Shown: positions 30,143 to 42,929, numbered from the stretch's first letter. The stretch: 64,000 bases of DNA from Bryopsis sp. KO-2023 (GCA_030272585.1 BSYQ01000012.1:2170001-2234000); one strand, 5' to 3'. Made by a program: numbers and translations. The notes: generated from the letters alone by a model not told the origin.

Positions 30143-33100
30143 ATGGCTGCGTCCCCGTTGACGTTTGGATTTTCAGCAGCGTTTTCAAGATTGGCCGAAG
30201 CTCGACTAACCCACAATTCGAAATCCGCAATCGTTCGAGCGGAGAGTTCGAGGGGGGTCGAAAGCGGTTCGACGGATCGGCCGCAGTCCGGGAATGGTGC
30301 GCAAGAAAACGGCGTCCCGTCGCGGTCAAAGCCGGTTGGCCCCGTCAGAAGACGAAAGGGATCCTTGAGAAAGAGCAGAAAGAAGAAGTCGCTGGCTGCG
30401 TCGATGACGCCCACCAAGGTCCAGATTTAGAGGAAAATGAAATTCAGCAGAAAGAAAACGAGACGAACCTGCGCTTAGCAAAACAAAATGTCGGGAAAAT
30501 TTAGCTTGTGGCTTTTTCTTTTTCTTTTTGGTCCAAATGCCCTCTTCTTTTGATAAACAAGTAGCAGGAATTTTTGAAGTATATATTCTCTGAATTTCTT
30601 AGCTGCAGCCCACCCACCTGACCGAATTGAAATTAAATCCAAGGTAATGAAATGCCCCTTTTCAAAAAATTCCAGAATTTCAGATCCTTACTAAGTGCCG
30701 GACATCCAGTTGTTCTTTAAAAACAAATTTTCAAATTGCTCAAATTTTGTGAAGATTTTTCTCCAGTTTCTGTGTCAGACACTTTTCTCACACCTTTTTT
30801 TTGTGTGATTTTTATATTTTCAGGTGGTGTCCAGCAATGGAAATGCTGATGTGACCTCGAGGAGCGATGAAATGAAAGAGAAGCTGGCAGCCAGGGATCT
30901 GGAGGAAGCTGTCAGAGGCACTCTAGACGATTCCGAAAAAGACAGACCATTCATTCCTGTTATGATTCCGAGATCAGATGATGGGTGAGAGGAAAATTTT
31001 CAAACAATTAAAAAAAAAATCAAAAATCAAAAACCAGAAACTGTTATTCTTCGTCTCTCGACAAGAATAAGTGGCTTCGAAGCGAGAGGCTGCAACAATT
31101 TTCACTTTTTGCTTTTTCTTTTGGGTAGTTTTTCTGTTTTTTTATTTCACTTTTTTTCTCTCTGATTCAAAGGAAGATAGGTTTGTTTGAAAGACGTGCG
31201 GCAGAAATCAGTTGATTTGTTTTTTTTGCTTCTTTTTGAAAACAAAAAAAAAATTGGCAGAGTTTTTTTTTTTTTTTTTCTTTTAAGAAAATCCATCCAT
31301 GGTTTTGTGTATCGTTGACAGACCCAGTCGGTTTATTTCTGTCACAATTCCAGGATCTGATGATGGGTGCGTATAATTAGTCAAAGTAATTAATTTCACG
31401 CACGGAGAAAAAAATGGTTGGAACTTGGAACTAGAAAGAAATACGTTCTTTCCATGAAGGGAAAAGAATAAAAAATAAAATTGGAAGACAGGCAATCCTC
31501 CACAGCAAAAAGAATAACCTAATAGTGCTATCAGTAGAAAAGAAAAAGAGAGAGAGAGTGTGAGAGAGAACAAAAAAGAGTGAGACAGGGAGTGAGTGAG
31601 TTTTGAGGAAAAAACGAAAAAGGGATAGTTGGTAAAAAAAGTGCCGATAGTTTTCGATTTTCTCATTTTCACTTGCACACTTTTTTTCTTTTTTGAGGTG
31701 GAGGGTCTTTCTTGACTTTGATTTGTCATCATAGCCAGCCATCCTCTAGTTTTTTTTTATTTTTATTTTTTTATTTTTTTTTTCATACCTTCTAGAAGAA
31801 ATGGTTATGTTTGTTTGTTTTTCTCCGATATTTTGCAGGCGAGTTTTCGAATTGCCTTACAAGTCATCCATCGCCCCCAGTGAACCTCTGGACAATGACC
31901 CCTTCGATATGTGCGTTTTACCGAAGCCAATTTACGTCGTTTCGGATTGTACAGGTGAGACCAAGCAAAATTCAAACGGCACCGGGGAAAAAGAAGGGAA
32001 AAAAGTTCATTGAAAATTGAAAAAAATGACTTAAATTTGCAAATTTGATTGGGGGGCATTATTTTCTGCAGGTGAAAGTGCTGCGAACACGGTCCGGGCA
32101 GCTTTGGGGCAATTCGAAAATTGCTTCAAAACCAGCTGTCCTGCCAACTTGCTGATATTCAGGTCGATTGTCGATAACTAAATAACAAACTTTTTGTGCC
32201 AAGAATTGGAAAAAAAAATCTCTCCGTGCCAACCACAAAGACGAAAAAAAAGAGAAGAAGAAAACTTTTTTCTTACTTGTCCCTCGTTTTTCTTTTTCAG
32301 GAATTTCCGAAAAGGTTGGATTAAACTTTTATTTATATTTTGGTGAGGGGACTGGCACATCGTCAAGACAAGCATTATGAAATATTTTTTCAAAATTTTA
32401 TCAAAGAAAGCATTAGTTAACTGTATTTTCTGTTTTTTTTCCCCCTTGTGGATCAGATTCTTATCCTCCCCCAAAAAAGCGTACGAAATTGCCGACCTGG
32501 CGGCAGACGATAATGCATTGGTGGTTTTCACTGTGGTGGATTACAATATCAAAACAGCACTCAGGGCAGCTTGCATGCTGAACGAAGTCAAATACGTCGA
32601 TTTGTGGAGCAATTTGCTGGACCACATGGAAACCCATTTGGAAATCGTCAGAAGGTGAGACAGACAGACAGACAGCACCCCCTCACCCCCTTTTTTTTCG
32701 GATTTCAAAAAAAACAGAATGAAGCCGGTGGTCCTTCGAATTTGCATTGGTGGTTTTCTATTATTGTTACGGGAATGGGGAAAACAAAAAAATGAAATCG
32801 GATATGGGAAGGGGTGTTTGACCCCTGGGCAAATTCAATCGAGTCAACTTTTTTTTTTCTTTGAACTGAACGTAAATTGATTTGATTTTTGTCAGAGAAA
32901 TTTCGTGTTTCCGTCTGTCTGTCTGTCGACTGCCCTTGATAAAAAATGAGCAAAAAAAAATGAAATGGCTTTGCCGGTGCCCCCACTTTATATGTACCTG
33001 ATACAAATTCCCTGGTGATTTAAATGCAAATCCATATATGGATATATGGAAATATAATGTGTGAGTGTTTTTGTTTTTTGCGTTTGTGCAGTGGGGTGCC

Positions 33101-35154
33101 TTTGGGTCGTCGTAACAAATCTGAGCTCTCTCCAGATTATTTCAAAATGATAGAGGCTGTCGAGTATACCAGGAAAATGGACGACGGAGCCCATCCCGAT
33201 AAATGGCATGATGCGGATTTGTTATTGCTGGGAGTTTCCCGGAGCGGAAAAACTCCACTGTGCATTTATCTTGGGCAAAGGTGTGAAATTTATTTAAAAA
33301 AAAGGGTGGGGGGAAAGAGTGAGAAAAAAAGAAAAAGAGTGAGAGAAAGGGATGAATGAAATCTGATTTGAAATATAGCAACAACAAACAAAAGCAAAAT
33401 GCTAACTCAGATGGAGATGTTGAGGAAGTTTTTTTTTCCTTCGTTTTTTTTCCCAAATGTATTTTATTGAGCTCCATGCATAGTCCTTTCTCTATGCAAA
33501 TGAGTGATACATATTTGTTCATTTATTTACGTACAATTTTTTTGGATCATATTTGGTCCAATCAGGTGTTGTACAGTGCGTCAGAAACACCAGTTTTTGT
33601 TGAAGAAATCAAAATGCATTCTCCTCTAACTCCACCTTTTATTCACTTTTTTTAGTTTTTATCTCCCCCCCTCCCCCAAAAAAAAAGAAAAAACAAAAGA
33701 AAACGATCCGACTCTGATTTGCAGGGGATACAAAGTGGCAAATTTACCTCTGGTGCAAGGGCTCCCCCTGCCGAAACAGTTGGAGGAAATCGACCAGTCC
33801 AAGATTTTCGGCCTCCTGATAGACCCCAGCACATTGATGGATATCCGGCAGAGTCGAGTGGGGAACATGGGGATTCAAGAAAGCACAACCAACTATGCCG
33901 AACTGAAGGTAAGCTGGGGATGATTGGACAAGTTTTTTCTCAGAAAACTGAGCAATACACTGCTTTTTGGCTGAGTGGATGGATCGAGTAAATGAAGCAA
34001 ATTTCCCGGGGAAAAAATGGCTTCACTGAAAATGAACAAATAAGAAATGAAATTGGGATCCGATATTTGAGGTTTATTTTGACTGGTGGAGCCATGTGAG
34101 AAGTTACATTGCAGAATCAAATGACAAGAAAATATAGTGGGAATAAGAATTTATTTTTATGAGCTGTTTTTTTATCTATTTTTAGAAGGGTTTGGTGGAC
34201 CTCTGGATGAATAATTCGACCAACCACAATTTGTCGAAACAAAAAAATTCACACCAAGAGTTCGTTTCAATCATGGGCTCCTTGGTTTCTAGTCATCCAG
34301 AGGGAAAAAAAATGTGACAGTGCCCACACAGGTTTCCCTGTCGTAAGGTGTTGGCAGTGAGAAGTATAATGGGACACACATTCAAAAAGTGTGAGGAAGA
34401 GTGAGGAAAAAAAGAAGAAAAATCTTAAATAGAATTATCTGCAATATCTTATGGATTTGTTCTTATTATTTTTAAGTTTTAATAGGTTGATATTTTGGGA
34501 TAACTTGGCATTTTTTTTGAATGTTTTTTTTTTTGTGGTTTATTTAAATAGAACATTCAGAAGGAATTAGCTTTCGCTCGAGAATTATATGCTGCTCATC
34601 CAGAATGGCCGGTTCTCAACGTCACCCATTGGTAAGCCATCTATCCTTTCATTTCATTGCCTTTTTTTCCATTTTCGGTGGATTTTTTAAATTAAAAGAA
34701 GCAATATTACACCTAGTCTGAAATCCCTGTGGATTAACTCCCCCATGCAAAATGAGTAATATGGACCCACCGCTCTAAAAATAGAAAATAAAAATCTCTT
34801 ACCTGTGTTTGAGTTTCACCCCCTTCCTCCCGCTACAGAAAAAACCTGGTCGAAAATTAAGATAGGATATATGAACTAGACATATAATTCAATTTAATTT
34901 TAAACTTTTTTTTTATTCTTTTTTTTTTTTTTTTTTTTTTTTGGGGGGGGGGGCGTTCGCATATTGAGTGTCAACAGAAAAAATACTGCTGTGGCGTATT
35001 CCTTTCGTCTCGATTTTTATTTTTCCCCTTTAATTTTTAATTTTTTTGGGCAACCAGTGGTGTTGAGGAAGCTGCTGCAAGGATATTGAAAGTTTTGAGC
35101 GATCGCCACGGCCATGTTCATCCCATCTGGGCTGGAAGAGGTGAGCTCGGTTAA
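30143..35154 (+). CDS. PPDK regulatory protein (bifunctional kinase/pyrophosphorylase, DUF299)
   Basis: Nine exons join in frame: 30143-30418, 30824-30984, 31839-31954, 32072-32162, 32457-32654, 33092-33280, 33725-33908, 34552-34631, 35058-35154, giving 463 residues. The first exon is basic and Ser/Ala-rich (MAASPLTFGFSAAF), like an organelle transit peptide. The catalytic domain shows PIYVVSDCTGESAANTVRAAL, ADDNALVVFTVVDYN, the ATP/ADP-binding P-loop LLLGVSRSGKTPLCIYLGQR, YKVANLPLVQGLPLPKQL, and ESTTNYAELK. In plants this family switches pyruvate,phosphate dikinase off by ADP-dependent Thr phosphorylation and on by phosphorolysis; a bacterial relative acts on PEP synthase. The first donor (GTCCAG) is weak, so the exon 1 end is less certain. 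Plant RPs are about 400-430 residues; the extra length here is N-terminal. Confidence 0.92.
31322..31366 (+). other. Possible duplicated cassette exon in the PPDK regulatory protein gene
   Basis: Within intron 2, a 45-nt block bounded by a GACAG acceptor and GTGCGT donor resembles the end of exon 2: exon 2 ends DRPFIPVMIPRSDDG, the block gives PSRFISVTIPGSDDG. It is phase 2 at both ends and would add 15 residues without shifting frame. Confidence 0.45.
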
Positions 35155-37690
35155 TTTCAATTGTTATTAATTCTTAGCAGCAAAAAAAAACAAAAAGCAA
35201 AAAAAGGAAGAAAGAAAAGGAAGTAAAAAAAAAAGTCATTTGAGGTCGATACGAGGCCCTTGTCGTCGACAGGAACGTTATGTATCGATTGAAACATATT
35301 GTAAAGAAAAAAAGAACCAGAAAAAAAAAATACATATTAATAATGAAAGAAAAATTGTATTTTTAGCTCACAAAGTCTGCTGAAGGAGAGAAGATTTGGC
35401 TTTGATTAGTGGGGTGTTTTCTTTGAGGGGAGGCTTTCTTTTTCCCGTCTGATAGTCTGATTTTTTTTTAAGCTTTAGTTGCTTTTATATTTTTTTGCGA
35501 AAAAACGAAGAGAGGAAAAAGAAAGAATGAGGAGTTTTGTAGGAGTGGATTTTTTTTTCCAAATATTTTTTTTTCAATGTTTTGCATGTGGATTTTCCCT
35601 TCTATGACTGCGTGTGTGAGTGTATTTTTGGCCAGTAGAGCCAGCCCAACGGGTTTTCTTTTTTTTTTTCCTTTTGCATTTTTTTCTAATGTATATTTTT
35701 TCCCAATATTGCTACTTGGGGTTTAGCTTTGGACAGTTGAGTTTTTTTCCTTTTTTTTTTTTCGGATGAAATATGGACAAGAAGAATGTAAACGGCAAAG
35801 TTTGTTTCGGAGTGGGCTCCTCAAAAAAAATCAAAACAAAACAAAAATCGGAGGGTGGTGGTCATTAATATATTATATCTGATGACTATTTTTCTTTTTT
35901 TCTTTTTTTAACACTATACAGTCCATTTGCGTGTTTGCTTGGAGTCGTAAGCAGCTGTTTTTTTTAAAGTCGATTTGTACTATATTTCCTTCACTTTTCT
36001 TTCATTAATTTTCTTATACATCTTTTTCCCTCTCTGTTCTTGTCCAAAAGCTGAAGTATTTAATTTTCCCTGAAGCGATAAACTTCATATAAAGTTTTTA
36101 TAGCTGATGCGAAAAGGATCTAAAAAAAATTAAAAAAATTATAGATTGACTTTTTTTCAGAAATTTGTTCCCAAAATGCTTACTTTTTTTCTTCCTTAAT
36201 TTTTATTTCGTGCTTTCGGAAAAGACTGCTGTAAAAAAAGAAAAAGAGAAAAAAAAGAGAAAAAGATTACATAGTTGAATTTTCTCAAACGCGAAATCCC
36301 CCCCCCCCCCCAAAAAAAAGCAGGGTAAATATTAAACAACTCTGTACCGGCAGCGCTGCATTTTTTTTCCTCCTCCTCTTTTCTTTTTCTATTTTTAGTT
36401 TTGGGATCGTATGGATTGTAAAAGAGAGTTCTTGTTTATTTAAAGAAGGAGATGAGGTACGACCGCAGCCAGAGAGGTTGCCACATGTAACTTGAAAATT
36501 GGAAGAAATCGATCGAAGGGGGTGAAATCAACAAAAAAAAACTGAGAAAAGAAAACCACAACTGTATGCTTCTCAATGTTCAATGAAGGCGAGCTCAGCC
36601 AATGGGGGAAAGCAATGATTGGAGGGGGGCCCTGTGGAGGTTTGACTTTTTCATTTGCTGCTTTTTTTTTCTCGAGTTTTTGTTTTTTGTTGTTGTTTTA
36701 CCTCCTTTTCTTTTTTGTGAAGTGTGTTGTCAACAAGTGTCAAGATTTTATGTGCATTTGAAAACCAAAGAATTTATAAAAAAAGAAAATAAAAGGGAGA
36801 AGAAAAAAGGGTGGGAAGAAAAATTCTTCTGGCTATCGAAGATGCATGACAGAATTAAAAAGAAAAAAAAGGGATTAAAAAGGAAAAAAAAACTAATTTC
36901 GTGGCTTGGGGGGAGGGGGTGTAAAACTGTAAAAAAAAAGAGAAATAAGGATTTCTGCTTTTGGTTTGATTTGATTTCTTGGGGGGTGAGGGTTTTTTCT
37001 TAATGTTTTGCGGGAGGATGTGTTGGAATTCACTTGTCATTGCTTCAGGGAGGGTTTTTTTTTCTCACGTTTTTTTTACAATTTTGTTTCTTCAGGGTTT
37101 TTTTAGTGTCCTCTTTTTTTTTTTCGAAAGAGTCCGGGTTTTCATACCTTTTCTCTTTTTTTTTCTATTTGGATGGGGACGTTGCTTGGGGATTGATTGC
37201 TTGGGGAGAATTGGGATTTGAATTGGTTGGTATTTCGTTCGTCGTTTTGACCTAACGAAAAGGAAAAAAAAACAAAAAAAGCAAAGCATTGGAGAATTTC
37301 TATAAATTTGTTTCTGATTTTCAGTGAGGGTTGATGAAAACCCTTTGTAAAAAAAGGGGGAAAGGAGGGGGAGGGAAGAGTTTTGAAATTCGAATTTGAA
37401 AAGACCGTGTCACTCCTTTTTGATATGGATGGGCTGCCTGAGGCTTTCAGCCTGAAGTGAAAATAGATTGGTCAAAAATGAAAAAAAAAAAAGAGTGAGA
37501 GAGGGATCAATGACAGACTGGTATTTGAGTGAGAGTCGAAAAGCAACCAAACAAATGATTGATTGTGTCAAAGAGGGGGCAGGGGGGAGAAGAAACTCTG
37601 TAAGGCTGGGACTTGTAACAATGGTCCTGGTTCCATTTTTTCTTTGTCATTTTTGGTTTCTGATTTTGTACCATTCCCATCAAAAATCAG
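35155..37690. other. Long AT-rich intergenic interval
   Basis: Poly-T and poly-A tracts dominate, with a C run at 36300-36312 and G-rich patches near 36900 and 37350. Frames are Phe/Lys-rich and not gene-like. Nothing can be called beyond the probable 3' untranslated region of the preceding gene. Confidence 0.6.
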
Positions 37691-37699
37691 CGAAAGTGA

Positions 37700-38284
37700 T
37701 CGATCGTCTACTTGATATATTGCCGATTGCTCGCCACCTTCAGCAGTGAGAGAAGCTTCTTCAACAGATTTCAACAGAGGTTTAACATCATTGGCATTGT
37801 GCATTTTCGAAAGGCCATGGTGCCAGGAATTCACAAAGAAGTCGAAGATCTCAACCTCCCATTGTCAATCGAGACACTCAGGCCCAGAGTGTTTGGGTCC
37901 AAAAATATATCAACTGCTAAAGTAGAATACCACCAGCAGCTACCAGAACGCAGACAAATGTACATTGAAAATGTGTTTTTTCTTCTTCTTCTTTGGAGGT
38001 TCAGCGGTGGTGTACCCACTCATTGATATATGGTGAAATAATATCATTTAAATATAATCAGGAGTGGAACAATTTCATTTTTTTGGTTTGGTTTTGTGAA
38101 AAAATGTGTTCTTAACCCAGCATTCCCGGTCCCCCCTCCAGATATCTCAAGCTATATCGAGCTGGACCCTCCACATGAGAACGCCGCAGATGCCTGGTCC
38201 CCAGAGTTTAAAACAACACGTCCCGGTCTCCACGCCCAGATGAACGCTTGGTGCTATCCTCGAGCGTTTCACTCCCATTTCTAA
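37700..38284 (+). CDS. Possible exons of an unknown gene
   Basis: A 104-codon frame ending at 38026 (containing HKEVEDLNLPLSIETLRPRV and VEYHQQLPERRQMYIENV) and a 62-codon frame ending at 38284 (PPPDISSYIELDPPHENAAD, RPGLHAQMNAWCYPRAF) have protein-like composition, and acceptor-like AGs precede the second. The minus strand at 37620-37834 is also open with plausible composition (KPLLKSVEEASLTAEGGEQS), so even the strand is uncertain. No family recognised. Confidence 0.25.
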
Positions 38285-38770
38285 AGAGTCGCTCTGGAAG
38301 CCGCAGCGAAAGCTTCACTTGTGTCAAGAACTTGCGCTATGTCCATTTTTTTAGTGTCGTGCGCGATGGCAGTCTTGGTTTTTGCCCTGCTGTTGTTTAT
38401 TGGTTGACAGTAGCCAACAGGGTAATCGTTTCAGCACAAGCCGTGCGGAATGCACGTTCACACAAATAACAAGAAACAGCACTGGGCTCACCTTGGCTGA
38501 CTTGATTCATGATTCTACGCCCCGTGCGCCGCCGGCTCTAAATCTGTCTAAGTTGGACTAAGTTGTCTGATATCTGGAAGGCACACTTTGTTCACTGCCA
38601 ATATTCAGAGCAAGCGAATTCTAACCGAAATCAGTTTCAAGCTTAAGGGGTTAAATCCCTCCAAGATTTCTCACCTTCAGGAGTTGGTAGGGTAGCCTTA
38701 AAAAGGCCCATGCCCGACCCACGCCCTCCGGCCTGGCAGCCACCCTCACCCTCCACGGGCCTACATCTTT

Positions 38771-38797
38771 GACCGTGGCCCGGCTCAGGCCACGGTC
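38771..38797. repeat. Perfect 10-bp hairpin
   Basis: GACCGTGGCC pairs with GGCCACGGTC around a 7-nt loop. It lies in a GC-rich pocket (38690-38860) unlike the surrounding AT-rich DNA, just beyond the stop of the minus-strand gene at 38861, so it could be part of its 3' end. Confidence 0.5.
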
Positions 38798-38860
38798 TGA
38801 CGATTTGGGTGGCTGCCTTTGATGGTGCCCCCATCTGGGGGCGGCTCACCCTGAACCACA

Positions 38861-39720
38861 TTACATTCCCATCATTTCCTTGAATACCATTCTGCATCCA
38901 ACAAATGGATGGTTGTGCTGATGGCCATCGATGTTGAATTCTAATTGGATACACGCAATAAGCCACAGAACTCAAATATAGCAATGATGCAATGTTATGT
39001 GGTTTCCACAACAGGCAGGAGTTTTTCAGGTGGGTTGTACTTTGCTAGAAATACATATATGCGAAAGAGGTATTTCCAATGTTCGCTTACATTGCCGCAA
39101 GGGGCCCCAGGAGCTCGCTCCCGGATCCCCAGGCTGAAGCTCCCAGATGCTCGCCATGAGGTCCGCTTCTGCTCTCCGAAGGTTCCTCTCCACGTCTTGG
39201 ATCACTTCTGGATCCGCCCGTAAGAGTTTCTTGTGAGCCTGGCAGGAACAGGACACCACAGTTCACGTCTGGATGCATGCATGTGTGGGGAGGAGAAAGA
39301 ATGCATCGCCAACTGAGACTCATTCCAAAGATTGACGCATACCAAGAGGTCTTCGAGCCTCTGTTTCTCCCCGAGCTCAACCTCTATGATGTCTTGGAGG
39401 CTCAGGACCGGGATTTCAGCCTGAATAGTGAAACGCCACACGTGCCGACCTCAGGTCGAAGACGTCACAGCGGAAAACACCTATCTTGATCCCACTGGGT
39501 GTTTCACGACAGTGCTGAGCGATGGATAGCCGCTTTTTCGGCTTAATGTCGATGCCTTGAACGAAAAGCTTGCAGAGAAAATTACCTGGGGAGCCGGGAG
39601 CGGGGCCGCTGGAACCGCTGGAACCGCTGGAACCGCTTGCTGGCGGCGGCGATGCCGGCGATTCGCCCAAACGGCGCACCCTACGGCGATCGCCGAGGCA
39701 ATTGCGGCTTTGACGAACAT
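38861..39720 (-). CDS. Small membrane-anchored coiled-coil protein, unknown function
   Basis: Four exons join in frame on the minus strand: 39720-39586, 39420-39343, 39238-39091, 38970-38861, giving 156 residues. The N-terminus MFVKAAIASAIAVGCAVWA followed by NRRHRRRQQ looks like a signal anchor with a basic stop-transfer side, as in small mitochondrial or ER membrane proteins. A (V/A)PAVPAAPLPAP hinge follows, then charged helices (QDIIEVELGEKQRLEDLL; DPEVIQDVERNLRRAEADLM). The last acceptor has a weak pyrimidine tract, so exon 4 is the least sure part. I do not recognise a family. It is divergent from the plus-strand ORF at 40198. Confidence 0.5.
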
Positions 39721-40197
39721 CTCCTGTGCTTTTTGGCTTCTCTCTCAAAGGAAAGAAGGAAATGTTTGTGGGTTGGTGGGTGAAACGCAATTGAAGGATA
39801 CAATATATCGTGTGGAATACCGCTGCCTAACCGTCATTCCCTGCACCTCCCAAAATCTTTGACCGACAGCTATGTGCTCTTAATCAGTTAAAATCTCAAA
39901 CGCTTGCAGATGGACCCAGCACAATCGGTTGCAACTGCAGTTGAAAACGTTTCTTGAAGCGCGTTATTGGGACAATACTGCAGCTGGTCCATGAGATATT
40001 GTAGGTGATATCACAGACGCCTGCGGTTTACTGGGGCGACCGTTGCGCCATGGATACTACTTCAACAATAGAGAAAACTCTTGGGGCGCGATATCCTCGG
40101 CACACCGCCGCGGCAGCTGAACAAAATCTGTGATTTGTGCCGTCGCGTTTTGCGTTGCTTTCGTTATTTTCCTACTTTCGCAGATACATACAAGGGA

Positions 40198-40538
40198 TGC
40201 TGGCGTTCACGACAACTTGTCCCTTGAAGTTGGGATCCTACGTCGGAAAAATGTCAATAGTTGCCGCAACACCTGCAACTTCCGCGGAAGTTCTTCTGCA
40301 ACTCGTTTTGCCGCAAGTTGCGGCCCGCAACCCGGTTGGTCACTCGCAGCAACACGCGCGTGCACCGTACGGTGGCATCCCGGTCTCAGGGAACAAGGAC
40401 GAGATAGTATCTCCCCTGCGGTGCTTCCGGAACTGCATCCTTTGCGGACTCCAAGTGGAGAGTGTTGTGGGAAAACCGGATCATATCAAGAATATCAAGT
40501 GGTTGGACGCCGAGTACTACGTCGGGACGGAACAGTAG
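40198..40538 (+). CDS. Hypothetical protein, possibly a partial gene
   Basis: A pyrimidine tract and TTTCGCAG acceptor at about 40181 precede a frame with ATG at 40198 (MLAFTTTCPLKLGSYVGKMS) and stop at 40538. The 113-residue product is Ala/Ser-rich at its start and more hydrophilic later (PLRCFRNCILCGLQVESVVG, IKNIKWLDAEYYVG). It could be one exon of a larger gene divergent from 38861-39720. No domain is recognised. Confidence 0.35.
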
Positions 40539-41097
40539 AACTCGTACTGTTGAACGGTGTATTCCTTCGAAACCCCACTCCTCCCATCAAGTGCTCAAGT
40601 AATACACACGAACCTTGTTTCAGACGTTTGGTGCGCCCGCAAAAAATGACGCATCAAAATCGCAAAAGAAAGAAAAGGAATTCCCCACGCAACCCTCCGC
40701 ATCCAATCGCGCTCGATTTTTTTCTCCCCCTCCCACGTGTTTTCACACAACACACATGTTTTCGTGCCGCGGGGTGCTAATGTGTCATCATCGTTTGGTC
40801 GGCTGAGCGAGCGTTTCTCACACTTGCAAAGAGGACAATATTGGGTAATCGATTTTTCAACCCTTAAAAATGCACGCAGTCCGCTTTAAGAAACCTCCAT
40901 CCGGAGCTTCACCAATTTATCAGCCTCGGTTGAAAAAAACCAGAGGCTCCACAGAAAATCCCAAAGAAAGGAAAACAGGACGATGGGGATCGTCGAGTGA
41001 GTCGACGAATATCGCGTTCACTGTTTCGCTGTTTTGTTTATCTCTGGCTCGTGTTCGTTTCTCGAAGATTTTTGGGCTAAGCTGTTCTCTGGCCTCG
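40539..41097. other. Intergenic interval
   Basis: A 106-codon plus frame starting at 40870 runs through here but overlaps the better-supported gene start at 41098 in another frame. Otherwise no gene-like signal was found. Confidence 0.4.
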
Positions 41098-42929
41098 ATG
41101 CTGGTCCGCAGTTGGACGCAGGATGCGATTCCGAGAGACGCTGTGGGGATTATCAGGTGGGTGGCGGCGGAGCCCGCAGGAAAATACTGAAAACGAACCG
41201 TGATGGCACAGTAGGTCGTTTCCGGAACGGGTGATATATCGATCTGTCTTGCTTGTTTGCGTCGCATACTGCGCTGTTGCAATATACCGATATTGAAAAA
41301 CTGTCTTCTTCTCATCGGTTGTGTGTGTGGTGTTGATTTTGGCATATCCTTGCAAGGGATTTTTTTTAGATGTGGCAGGCAGATAGTGCCAATTTTTTTA
41401 AATGATTTTTGGAGATGTTTAATAAATGAGTGAGACATGAATGTCCTCTTGGCTGAGTGTTTGTTTATATTTTTGGTTGCACCAGTTGATTAGTAAAGTT
41501 GCCCCTCCCTCTTCCATGTCCTGAAATCTCATCGAAAAATTAATAACAAAAAGACATATACGTTTGTTTATTTTTATGTACATATATATATTTGTTTATT
41601 TTGTTTATTTTTTTGGGGGGGATAGGGGGCAGGATCATACAGGTCTGGGGTTAAAAAAAAAGTGTGTGAAGTGAAGAAAAAAAATGATATAATTTTTTCT
41701 TATTTTTTGCTCGCTGTTTGCAGCAAATTTGTGCCAAATCTGGAGATGATGCTCATTGCGTTCCTGGTTGTGGACTTGATTTGGGTTATCTACGTAGCCT
41801 GTCAGGTACCAACCTAATTTTTTAATTTTTAGTTTTAATCTGTGAGTTCCCTTTTTTTTTTTCAAAAAATATAATTAAAATATAACAGCAATAAAAACGA
41901 AAATATAAAACATTGATAGATAAATAAAAATACAAAAACAGATGCACCGTGTTGAAGTAAGAACCCATGTTTCTTCTGTCAGAAAACCAGTCAGATTTTC
42001 TTTTTCATTATTTTCTTTTTTTTTTTGATGCGCAAAATTATTGAAATATTTTCACACTTTTTTTAATTCTAGATTTGTTTTATTCTCAGCACACTCACTA
42101 CGCAAAACGTCGGCTTCTCCGTATTTCTGTCATTGCTTTCGCTTTTTTTTGTTACGTTACATATGACCCTAACAATAAAAATGCAAAATTTTTTTTTCAT
42201 GGAAGTGAATAGATGAAAAATTAGTTGTTTTTTTAAATCTAAATAGCATGTTGGGGTGTGTGTGTCAGTCTGCATTTCTGGAGAAAGCACTGAAGAGGGG
42301 TAAGGAATTTTCGACCAAGATTCTCCCGGCCGCAGTCAGCTTTTCTCTTTTTCTTCAGAAAAATAGACAATCATGCTTACGATTTCCGCTGCAATATTTT
42401 TTCTTTCTAAATCAAAATTTTTAAATGAAACATCCATAATAGTTTTTGAGGGGGTTCCTTTTTTTTTTTTTTTTGCCCAGAACTGGAGAAGATGAAATTG
42501 CTGCGCAGCAAGGCTGATGAATATCTGATGGAAGAAGATTTGAAGGATGGCAGAGAGCTCCACAAACAGATGGCTGAATTAAAGACTGTCAGGAAAAAGG
42601 CAAGAACACCCTCACAGAAAATAATCAGATTAAAAACTGGAATGAATAAAATTATTTTTATTTTTTTCTTTATTTTTAATTTACTTATTCCAAGAGCTTT
42701 TTCCAAGTATATTAACAACCCTCTAAACAAAAAAGGATTTAAAAAAAAAAGAAAAAAAGTTGCTTTTTGCTGGGCCAATTTATTTTTAATTCTCTGAGAT
42801 GTGTATTCTTCCCCCGACCCATCGTACAAAATTCTCCCTCTCTCTCTCTCTCTCTTTTTTTTCCCCTTTTTTTTTCCTCAACATCAGTCAATTGTTCAAC
42901 CTTCGATGACAGTTGGTGTGGCTTTGTGA
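41098..42929 (+). CDS. Single-pass membrane protein with coiled coil, unknown function
   Basis: Five small exons keep frame throughout: 41098-41156, 41724-41805, 42269-42299, 42481-42599 and 42888-42929, giving 110 residues. Exon 2 encodes one strong transmembrane helix (MMLIAFLVVDLIWVIYVAC). Exons 3-4 encode a highly charged helix (EKALKRGELEKMKLLRSKAD, EYLMEEDLKDGRELHKQMAE) ending in basic TVRKK. Intron 4 starts with GC (AAG|GCAAGA), the accepted GC-AG variant; its acceptor follows a CT microsatellite. Overall shape recalls small tail- or signal-anchored ER membrane subunits, but I cannot name a family. Confidence 0.55.
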
